Assembly: GCF_017599305.1 (NCBI RefSeq)
Contig: NZ_JAGFWR010000006.1
Location: 248,001 to 312,000, forward strand
Length of the DNA: 64,000 bases
Origin: Micromonospora antibiotica
Lineage (GTDB): Bacteria; Actinomycetota; Actinomycetes; Mycobacteriales; Micromonosporaceae
Direction of reading: 5' to 3'
Of this stretch, positions 36,791 to 44,442 are shown in pieces (position 1 is the stretch's first letter; the number at the start of each line of letters is the position of its first letter). The translations under genes were made by a program, and so were the position numbers. Under the pieces are notes generated by a model that saw only the letters and a list, made by a program, of their open reading frames with translations, searched no databases and had not been told where the DNA came from.

Positions 36791-39241
36791 ATGAGGATGA
36801 TGCGCAGACTGCGCGCCCCGGCGTCAGCGGGGATCTTCCAGCACCGGCTCGGCAACGCGCTGGTCCTGCACGTCGACGATCGGATCAGCGTCGCGGCCCG
36901 GTCGTTGGCCCTGGCGGTCGCCGCGGACCCCGACCACGACGTCGTCGTACTCGATCTGCACCACGACCTCCCGGTGGGCACCTGGGGGGCGGTCGCCACG
37001 GCGCTGAAGCGGTGCCGGCGCGGCATCCGGCTCGTCGTGTGCGGGGTGTCCGCCGACACCGGGGCCCTCGCCGCGCAGTGGCTCTGTGACCGGCTCCGCC
37101 GTCCGGTCGTCACGCCGCACGGCCGGGCCGTCCAGGTGGCGGCCGGCACCCTGTTCGCCCACACCGCCGAGGGCAGTGGCTGGGTGCGGTACCTGCCGGG
37201 CCGCAGGCCGGCCTGGGAGTCCCAGCGCTACCCCGCCCCGCCCTGGGACGCCGCTGCCGCACGGTTCCAGCCGACCAGTGCGGTGGGTGCCGCCGAACCC
37301 GTTCCCGGTGGGGTCTGGATCCGGGACACCCGCGACCCGGTCGCGGTCGGCGGCCACTGGCAGTGGCTGGTGGCCTCGCTGCCCTGCCAACCCGAGGCGA
37401 TGACGGTCGTGCTCGGCTGCCCCGGCACGCCGCCCCTGGCCCTCGACGACGTCGCCCGCTTCTGGCGCGAACTCGACCCCGCCGGCCGGCGACACGCCCG
37501 GTTCGTGCAGTACGGGCCGGTCCAACTGCCCGCCGGTGAGGTGCTGGGCCAGCGGCTCGCGGACCTGCTGGAATCACCCGTGGTCTGTTTCGGTGGCCTG
37601 CCCCTCGGGCGGCCCGGGGACCTCCACATGCACACCGTGACGCCGGACGGCAGCCTCGGCTGGCAGGTCCTTGCCCGGGAGCTCTGTTACACGCCCCGCC
37701 CCTCCCCCGCAGCCCCGGCCAGGCCACCACGGATCGTCGGTCACCACGCCCCGGCGCTGCTCGGCGCCCCGGTGGGCCCGTTGACGTACCGCTACGCCAC
37801 GGACGCGGTGGTCGAGATCGTCCCGTCCGGGCTGTGGATCCGCGCCGACGAGCCCCCGGGCATCGCCGGCCGGATCCGGTCCCGTGCGGCGGATCCGACC
37901 CGGCACGCCCTCATCGTCGACGACACGACCCCGTCCCGGGTCGCCCGGTTCCGGGAGCTCGCCGAGGATCTGACCGCCCGGCTGGACCCGGCCACCCGGG
38001 CCCGCAGCACCCTGCAACTCGCATCGGCCGTCGCGACCGGCCCGCGGGCACCGGCCACCGGCAGCGCCGGCGGCGACCTGGGTGCCGGACTGACCTACCG
38101 GTTCACCGCGGCGGACCTGGCCTCGGGTGAGTCGACCGAGGCGACGCCCACGCCGGCCGAGGCACTCGCGGTGACCTCCGTTCCCGGGCCCCAGTCCGCG
38201 TCCTGGGTGCCGACGGTGTCCGGAGACAGGGCGGGGACCGGTGTGCCGACCCCGACCGCCGCGGAGTTCCTGACCTCGCCGGTGGCGGCTCCGGAACCAC
38301 CGGCGGCCGGACCGGCTCCGGTGGTCACGGCAGCCCTGCTGGCCCCACCCGGCGGCCCGACCGTTGCCGGTGCCGTCACCCCGCTCCGGGACCGGCCCGG
38401 CACGGGTGTGCCGCCGACCGGGGCTCCGGCGGCGGCCGGGACCTGCCGCTGCGACGCCGCTCGACGACCCGTACGCTTCCAGCCCACGCCGACGCCGGAC
38501 GCACCGGGACTGTCCGCCCCGACCGGGCTCGACTCGGCGCGGTCGTGGCTGCGGTGGCGGCACCGCCGGGAGTTCGACGCCGCCACCCCGGCGATCTCCC
38601 GGCTCCTCGCCGAACACCCCGGGCTGTACCCGGACGACGACTCGCTGGCCGACGCGGTCGCCGTACGCCTGTACCTGTCGGCCCCGGGCGAGGCCGTTGA
38701 CCGGGCGCTGCGTGCCGGACCGGCCGGCGACGTGACGCACTTCGCCCGGTGCGTGGCGGCCGGGGTCGCCCGGCTCCCGGCCCACCGGGGTGCCGTGTGC
38801 CTGTCCGCCACGCTCCCCGGCGACGACCTGCGGGACGTCGCCGCCCGGGAGACGCTGACGGAGCGGGGGTTCACCCATGCGCTGACCGAGCCGCCCGTGA
38901 ACGTCCCCGGCAACGTCGACGTCCTGCTCTGGTCGATGACCGCCCGCCGGACCCGCCTGCTGGAGCCGGAGGGCGAGCATCGCGCTGCCGGCCGGGTGTT
39001 GTTCCTACCCGGTACCCGCTTCCGGGTGCTGGCGACGACGCCACCGGACCGCCACCAGCCCGGCCGCCTGCTGCTGCGCGAACTCACCGCCGAGGAGCCC
39101 TGCCACGGACGGGTCCCCTTCGACGAGTTCGCGTTGACGTCGCTGTCGCGTTGCCGCGATCGTTGGGCGGCGACCGGCCGACGCGGTCGGGTCGGCGACG
39201 CGACGGCGCAACGCCTGACGTGCCTCCCGGGCGTCGCGTGA
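36791..39241 (+). CDS. Large ESX-linked protein with degenerate ART-like domain (copy 2)
   Basis: An 816-residue paralog of the protein at 30159, alike over the N-terminal 390 residues (NALVLH, RGIRLVVCG, GSGWVRYLPGRRPAW, PGGVWI) and over the C-terminal 250. The linker is shorter. The C-terminal ART-like domain keeps HRGAVCLSA (about residue 663), WSMTARRTRLLEPEGE and GRVLFLPGTRFRVL (about 734), but the position of the catalytic Glu is Gly-Arg and the S-T-S motif is absent. It is the last gene of the ESX operon. Duplication around the EccA-like and YbaB-like genes suggests that both copies act in the same complex, perhaps as a heteromer. No catalytic function can be claimed. Confidence 0.6.
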   Translation: MRMMRRLRAPASAGIFQHRLGNALVLHVDDRISVAARSLALAVAADPDHDVVVLDLHHDLPVGTWGAVATALKRCRRGIRLVVCGVSADTGALAAQWLCDRLRRPVVTPHGRAVQVAAGTLFAHTAEGSGWVRYLPGRRPAWESQRYPAPPWDAAAARFQPTSAVGAAEPVPGGVWIRDTRDPVAVGGHWQWLVASLPCQPEAMTVVLGCPGTPPLALDDVARFWRELDPAGRRHARFVQYGPVQLPAGEVLGQRLADLLESPVVCFGGLPLGRPGDLHMHTVTPDGSLGWQVLARELCYTPRPSPAAPARPPRIVGHHAPALLGAPVGPLTYRYATDAVVEIVPSGLWIRADEPPGIAGRIRSRAADPTRHALIVDDTTPSRVARFRELAEDLTARLDPATRARSTLQLASAVATGPRAPATGSAGGDLGAGLTYRFTAADLASGESTEATPTPAEALAVTSVPGPQSASWVPTVSGDRAGTGVPTPTAAEFLTSPVAAPEPPAAGPAPVVTAALLAPPGGPTVAGAVTPLRDRPGTGVPPTGAPAAAGTCRCDAARRPVRFQPTPTPDAPGLSAPTGLDSARSWLRWRHRREFDAATPAISRLLAEHPGLYPDDDSLADAVAVRLYLSAPGEAVDRALRAGPAGDVTHFARCVAAGVARLPAHRGAVCLSATLPGDDLRDVAARETLTERGFTHALTEPPVNVPGNVDVLLWSMTARRTRLLEPEGEHRAAGRVLFLPGTRFRVLATTPPDRHQPGRLLLRELTAEEPCHGRVPFDEFALTSLSRCRDRWAATGRRGRVGDATAQRLTCLPGVA

Positions 39242-39327
39242 CGGCCCGCGGTCGACGGCCCCGGGGGTGGGCTCGGGCGGCCGTACGCAGCGTCGTCCGC
39301 TGCCGGCAGCGACCACGGTCGACGGCT

Positions 39328-39355
39328 TTGTCGGCGGTCGTTGTCTTGGTATACC
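39328..39355 (+). promoter_or_regulatory. Candidate promoter for the Ser/Thr kinase gene
   Basis: TTGTCG at 39328-39333 and TATACC at 39350-39355 with a 16-base spacer, in a short AT-richer patch 60 bases upstream of the kinase ATG and after the end of the ESX operon. The match to the housekeeping sigma consensus is moderate. Confidence 0.35.
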
Positions 39356-39414
39356 TGATGATGTCGGCGTAGGTCGCCTGGCGCACAGCCGCCGATCTCA
39401 TCCTCAAAGGAGAC

Positions 39415-40998
39415 ATGATCGAAACCGCCTACCGTGTGAGTCCGCTACGCGCGACCGATCCCGAGCGGCTGGGTGACTACCTGCTCGTCGGCCGCCTCGG
39501 CCGGGGTGGGATGGGAGTGGTCTACCTTGCGGAGAGTGACGACGGCAGTTATGTGGCGGTCAAGCTCATCCACCCCGACCTCACGACCGATCCCGAGTTC
39601 GCCAGCCGCTTCCGCGGCGAGGTCGAGCGGGCCCGGCAGGTACCGTCGTTCTGTACGGCCGAGTTCTTCCACGCCGACCTCGACCACGACCCGCCGTACC
39701 TCGTCGTCGAGTACATCGACGGCCCCAGCCTGGACGAGGTGATCGCCGAACGCGGCCCGATGCGCGGTGGGGCGCTGCAGTCCCTCGCGGTGGGGGTCGC
39801 CACCGCGCTGACCGGCATTCACGGCGCGGGCATCATCCACCGCGACCTCAAGCCGGACAACGTCCTGCTGGCGTTGGGCAGCCCCAAGGTCATCGACTTC
39901 GGTATCGCGCGGTCGTTCGAGACGACCAGCCGGCACACCCGAACCGACGTCATGGTCGGCACGGTGGCCTACATGGCCCCGGAGCGGTTCTCCGGTGAGA
40001 AGACCACACCGGTCACCGCCGCGGCCGACGTGTTCGCCTGGGGCTGTGTGATCGCCTTCGCCGGCACCGGGAAGACACCGTTCGAGGGTGACTCGCCGTC
40101 GGCGACCGCGGGACGCATCCTCACCCAGCCGCCGCAGCTCGACGGGTTGCCGGAGTTCCTCAGGCCAGCGGTGAGCGCGGCGTTGGCGAAGGACCCGGCC
40201 AGCCGGCCGACCGCCCCGGAGCTGCTCGCGATCCTGCTGGGCAGCCAGCCCGGCACACTGACGCCGAGCCCCACGCCACCGCCGGCGACGCCGGCCGAAC
40301 GGCCGGTCCGGTCGGCCCGCCGCAAGCGGGTGGCCCTGGTCGCCCTGGCCGTGCTGCCGGTGCTCGCCGCGGCGATCGCCATCGGGTGGAACGCCATCCC
40401 CCACGACGCGCCCTCGGCGCAACGTCCCACCTCCTCGTCTGCCGCGGCACCGCCACCGACGAGGATGGTCGCCGCCCAGACATCCGCTCCCGAACGCACC
40501 CCCTCGCCCACCGCCGCGCCCCGCTCGGCTCGGCCGAGCAGCCCGCCGACCGTCGCCGACAAACCCTCCCGGCCGACGCCCAGCCCCACCGGGCGGGGCC
40601 TGGTCAACGACGCCGGCCGTAACCTGGCCCTCGACAAGTTCGCGACGGCTTCCACCGTGGAAGGCCATCCGTGGCCCGCCGGGGACGCCGTGGACGGCGA
40701 CCCCACGACCCGGTGGGCCAGCCTGTTCAGCGATCCCCAGTGGTTGGCCGTGGATCTGGGCAAGCAGTGGCAGATCCACAAGGTCGTGTTGCACTGGGAG
40801 ATGGCCTTCGCCACCGCCTACCGGGTGGAGGTCTCCACGGACGGCCAGCGGTGGACGACCGTGTACCGCACCGAGTCGGGCAAGGGCGGGATCGCGCAGA
40901 TCGACACCGACGGCGCGGTCGGTCGCCACGTACGGGTGTACTGCACCGAGCGCGTCGGCCCCTACGGCTACTCGCTGTACGAGATCGAGGTGCGCTGA
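39415..40998 (+). CDS. Membrane Ser/Thr protein kinase with extracellular F5/8C domain
   Basis: A 527-residue Hanks-type kinase. The kinase domain (about residues 18-280) has the Gly loop GRGGMGVVY (about 29), VAVK Lys (about 50), catalytic HRDLKPDN (about 142), DFG (VIDFGIA) and the APE-like MAPERF. A Pro/Ser/Thr-rich juxtamembrane stretch leads to one membrane helix (about 306-325) and an outer Pro/Ser-rich linker, then a discoidin/F5/8 type C domain (about 402-527: NLALDKFATAS, then DGDPTTRWAS, then WLAVDLGKQW) that in other proteins binds sugars or lipids. The start is supported by AAAGGAG. It may sense envelope glycans and phosphorylate ESX or regulator proteins; PASTA repeats are absent. 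Its 3' end overlaps the convergent SARP gene by 31 bases. Confidence 0.93.
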   Translation: MIETAYRVSPLRATDPERLGDYLLVGRLGRGGMGVVYLAESDDGSYVAVKLIHPDLTTDPEFASRFRGEVERARQVPSFCTAEFFHADLDHDPPYLVVEYIDGPSLDEVIAERGPMRGGALQSLAVGVATALTGIHGAGIIHRDLKPDNVLLALGSPKVIDFGIARSFETTSRHTRTDVMVGTVAYMAPERFSGEKTTPVTAAADVFAWGCVIAFAGTGKTPFEGDSPSATAGRILTQPPQLDGLPEFLRPAVSAALAKDPASRPTAPELLAILLGSQPGTLTPSPTPPPATPAERPVRSARRKRVALVALAVLPVLAAAIAIGWNAIPHDAPSAQRPTSSSAAAPPPTRMVAAQTSAPERTPSPTAAPRSARPSSPPTVADKPSRPTPSPTGRGLVNDAGRNLALDKFATASTVEGHPWPAGDAVDGDPTTRWASLFSDPQWLAVDLGKQWQIHKVVLHWEMAFATAYRVEVSTDGQRWTTVYRTESGKGGIAQIDTDGAVGRHVRVYCTERVGPYGYSLYEIEVR

Positions 40999-43900
40999 GC
41001 GCCCCGCCCCGACGGCTCGTGGCCGGCCGCCGGTTCCACCCCGAACCCGCCCAGCCGGCGACGGGTGCGGCGCAGGTCCCACCGGGCGCCGAGCACGGCG
41101 TACAGACCCGCCGCCTCGCCGCCTGCCCGCGCCGCCGCGTGCGGCTGCCGACCGGCCGCGAGGAGCACCGCGGCATCCTCCAGGGCTGCGGCCAACTCCA
41201 CCACCCGGCCGGCCGCCCGGTAGTGCGCCGCCACCGCCAGCGCAGGCTCCGGGTCGCCGGTGAGCAGCGCCCGGCAGCGGGCCGCCGCCCGGTGCGCCCG
41301 CCCCGGCCGGACCTCCCTGGCCGCCTCGTCGGCACAGCTGGCAACCGCCTGTTCGGCCACGTCGTGCCGACCCAGCTCCAGCGCGAGCCGGACGACGCCG
41401 GGCAGCCACTGGTGCCGCAGCAGCAGTGGGGCGTACGCCCGCGTCAGCAGCGGGTCGAGCAGGTGCAGCGCCTGCTCGGCGCGGCCCTGCTGCTCGGCGA
41501 GCATCGAACGGGCGACCAGCAGGAAGTCGCCGCTCTCGCGCTCGGCGGCGGTGGCCGGCAGCAGCTCGGTCGAGTCCAGGTGCCCGCTGGCCAGCACGGC
41601 GTCGTCGCGGTGCGCGGCGACCAGCGCCGCCGTACCGTGCAGCAGCACGGCGACCGCCCCGGGCTCCCGGGTGCCCAGCAGGGTGGCGCCGGGCGGGTCG
41701 TCGGTGACCGCGCTGACCACGGACAACACGTCGTCCCAGCGGCCCGACCAGTAGTGCTGCACCGCTGCGGTGACGTGCAGGCCGGACGGCAGCCGGTGCC
41801 GCAGCGCGAAGAGCGCGGCCTCGCGCAACGTCCGCTCGGCGTCCTCCAGCCGGTCCAGGTTCTGGAGCGTGAACGTCCGGTTGTCGAGCAGATCGAGGTA
41901 CAGGCCGCCGAAGGCCGGATGGTCCCGCATGACGTCCAGCGCACGGTCGACGTACTCCAGCGCCCGCTCGTGGTCGCGGCGGATCGTGTTGGTCAACCAG
42001 GTCGTCTGCAGCGCGAACACCGCCTCGTGGGGCTGGTTCGCGGCGAGCGCGGCGGCGTGCCGCGCCGCCGCCGCCCGGTCCACCCGGTCCAGGTCGTCGA
42101 GTGGGCCCCGGTGCAGGCTGGCCAGCAGGATCCGGTGCCGGGTGTGCCAGAACGCGGGTACGGCGGGGTCGGCGAGCGCCTCCTCGACGATGCCGAACGC
42201 CGCCGCGACGTCACCGCCCCGACGGGTCATCGTGGCGAGCAGGTGGCGCATCTCGGCGCGGTCGGCCGGGTCCGAGGCGAGCCGGACCGCCTCCCGCGCC
42301 TCGTCCAGCGCCGGACGCCCCTGCCGGAACTCGATGCGGACCAGCGCGATCAGCAGGCGCTCGCGTTGCCGCAGATCGGGCACGTCGGTGCCGAGCACCC
42401 GGCGGAGCAGCTCACTGGCCAGCGGGCGGGCCCGGCGGGCCAGTTGGACCTGATGGTCGATCAGCCAGGACACCATCCAGCCGTCCACCATCGGCGCCGC
42501 CGCGGCGAGTTGTCCGGCCACTCGAACCACCGGGTTGCCACCGTTCACCAGCACCTCGGCGGTGTGCCGGTGCAGAGCCGCCCGGGACGCGGCGGGGATC
42601 CCCTCGTACAACACCTGCCGCAGGAACCGGTGGCGGAAGGCCAGGTCGTCGTCGGCGGGCACGACGACCCGCGCGGCGAGTGCCTCCTCCACGCCGGACA
42701 CCAGGTCGACGGCGGAGCGGCCGGTCACCGCGCCGAGGTCGTCGACGGAGAACCGGGCACCGAGCAGCGCCGCCGTCCGGAGCACCTCCTGGGTGCCGGC
42801 CGTGAGGCCGTCCATGGCGGCACGGATCATCGCGAGCAGCGGGCGGGGGGCTTCGATCGCCGTGGTGCCGGGGATGTCGGCCCTGCCGTCGACCACCTGC
42901 ACCAGATCCCGACGCAGCAGGTCCGTGGTCAGCTCGTGGGCGTAGCGGGGATTGCCCGCCGAGATGGCGACCACCTCGGCCAGGTTGGGCCCGGGGGGCA
43001 CCCCCACCAGGTCGGTCAGCGTCTGCTCGATCACGTCCGCCGGCAGGGCCTCCAGCGGGAGCAGGTGTCCCTGTCTCGCCTGGACGGCGCGGCGGAGCCG
43101 GGCCAGCTCCCGATCGCCCGGCTCCAGCCGGGCGGCTGCCACCACCAGCAGCGGCAGCCGGCGGGTGCCGGCGACCAGCCGCTCCCAGCACGCCACAGCG
43201 GATCGATCGACGCTGTGCAGCCCGTCCAGGACCAGCAGCAGGGGGGCGGTGGCGCACGCGGCGCGCACCTCGGCCAGGACCCGTTCGGTCGTCGCCGGGG
43301 TGGCGGCACCGGCCGACCCGGCCCGCCCACCGGAGGCGTGACCTGCGGCGGGGTCGGCCGTCAGCCCCAACGCCCGGATCACCGTCGAGAGTGGCACATG
43401 CTGGTCCGGCTCCTGGGCGGTTCCCCAGGCGACCCGGCAGCCGCGCTCGGCCGCGTCGTCGAGCGCGGCGTGGAGAAGAGTCGTCTTGCCGATGCCGGCC
43501 TCACCCTCGACCCAGGCCACGGCACCCTGACCGGCCGCGGCCGCGGCGACCAGTTGCCGCAGCCGGCCCAGTTCGGCATCGCGGCCCGCAAGAGCCGCCC
43601 GGCCGGTCCGGGCCGGTGCCGGCGCATCGCGGTGCGCGTCGGACGGGGCACCGGAGACGATCTCGTGCAGCCGGGCGAGGGCGGGGCCCGGTTCGACGCC
43701 GAGTTCGGCGCGCAGAGCGTCCCGGATCGCCCGGTAGACCCGCAGCGCCTCCGCCCTGCAGCCGCCGCGGTGCAGGGCCAGCATCAGCAGCTCGTGCAGC
43801 GGTTCGTGCAGCGGATGGTCGCGGATCAGCCCGGCAAGGTCGGCCAGCACGCCGTCGTCGCCCAGCTCGACGAGGAGGCGGGCACGCTGCTCGGTGGCAC

Positions 43901-44387
43901 CGAGTCGCCGGCTGGCGAGCCGGCTGCGTTCCGCGTCGATGCGCGCACCGGTGAGTCCCGCGTACGCCTCGCCGTGCCACAGCCGTAGCGCCTCGTCGAG
44001 CCGGGCCACGGCGGCCGTCCCGTCGCCGGCCACGCGCAGCCGCTCCGCCTCGGCGCTGAGCCGGTCGAACCGATCGCTGTCCAGGTCGTCGGGGTGCAGG
44101 CGCAGGGCGTAGCCGTGCCGACCAGAGGTCAGCGACCCGGGTCCGAGGACACGACGCAACCCGGACACGTACGTGTACACACTGCCCACCGCCGTGGGTG
44201 GCGGCGCTGGTCCCCACACCCCCGCGATCAGCGCGTCGCGTCCGACGTCGCGCCCGGCGGCTGCGGCGAGCAGCGCGAAGACCGTCCGTTGCCGGGCCGG
44301 CCCCAACGGCAGCTCCTGATCTCCGCGCCAGGCCCGGACCGGTCCGAGGACGGCGACCCGCAGCCGGTCCTCCGCAGTGGTCGTCAT
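40968..44387 (-). CDS. Large SARP regulator (DBD-BTAD-AAA-helical repeats)
   Basis: An 1139-residue AfsR-like transcriptional activator. Residues 1-95 form the OmpR-type winged-helix DNA-binding domain (LRVAVLGPVRAWRGDQELPLG, then GSVYTYVSGLRRVLG), residues about 100-245 the bacterial transcriptional activation domain (LRLWHGEAYAGLTG, then HPLHEPLHELLMLALHRGG), then an AAA_16/STAND ATPase with Walker A GEAGIGKTT (about 294) and LLLVLDGLHSVD, and about 700 residues of TPR-like helices. The ATG at 44387 follows GGAGGGTCG. It lies 55 bases downstream of the second SARP gene on the same strand, so the two are probably cotranscribed. Such regulators usually control secondary metabolite genes; the target here is unknown. 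Confidence 0.88.
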   Translation of the reverse strand: MTTTAEDRLRVAVLGPVRAWRGDQELPLGPARQRTVFALLAAAAGRDVGRDALIAGVWGPAPPPTAVGSVYTYVSGLRRVLGPGSLTSGRHGYALRLHPDDLDSDRFDRLSAEAERLRVAGDGTAAVARLDEALRLWHGEAYAGLTGARIDAERSRLASRRLGATEQRARLLVELGDDGVLADLAGLIRDHPLHEPLHELLMLALHRGGCRAEALRVYRAIRDALRAELGVEPGPALARLHEIVSGAPSDAHRDAPAPARTGRAALAGRDAELGRLRQLVAAAAAGQGAVAWVEGEAGIGKTTLLHAALDDAAERGCRVAWGTAQEPDQHVPLSTVIRALGLTADPAAGHASGGRAGSAGAATPATTERVLAEVRAACATAPLLLVLDGLHSVDRSAVACWERLVAGTRRLPLLVVAAARLEPGDRELARLRRAVQARQGHLLPLEALPADVIEQTLTDLVGVPPGPNLAEVVAISAGNPRYAHELTTDLLRRDLVQVVDGRADIPGTTAIEAPRPLLAMIRAAMDGLTAGTQEVLRTAALLGARFSVDDLGAVTGRSAVDLVSGVEEALAARVVVPADDDLAFRHRFLRQVLYEGIPAASRAALHRHTAEVLVNGGNPVVRVAGQLAAAAPMVDGWMVSWLIDHQVQLARRARPLASELLRRVLGTDVPDLRQRERLLIALVRIEFRQGRPALDEAREAVRLASDPADRAEMRHLLATMTRRGGDVAAAFGIVEEALADPAVPAFWHTRHRILLASLHRGPLDDLDRVDRAAAARHAAALAANQPHEAVFALQTTWLTNTIRRDHERALEYVDRALDVMRDHPAFGGLYLDLLDNRTFTLQNLDRLEDAERTLREAALFALRHRLPSGLHVTAAVQHYWSGRWDDVLSVVSAVTDDPPGATLLGTREPGAVAVLLHGTAALVAAHRDDAVLASGHLDSTELLPATAAERESGDFLLVARSMLAEQQGRAEQALHLLDPLLTRAYAPLLLRHQWLPGVVRLALELGRHDVAEQAVASCADEAAREVRPGRAHRAAARCRALLTGDPEPALAVAAHYRAAGRVVELAAALEDAAVLLAAGRQPHAAARAGGEAAGLYAVLGARWDLRRTRRRLGGFGVEPAAGHEPSGRGAQRTSISYSE

Positions 44388-44442
44388 CGACCCTCCGGCC
44401 CGGGAACCGGGAGACGGTCCGTGCCACGGACAGGACCACCGG

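Noticed and set aside
40671..43988. Plus-strand open frame of 1105 codons over the SARP gene
   Set aside because: Low-complexity Arg/Gly/Gln/Val composition and antisense to a clear SARP/AAA protein; starts inside the kinase gene.
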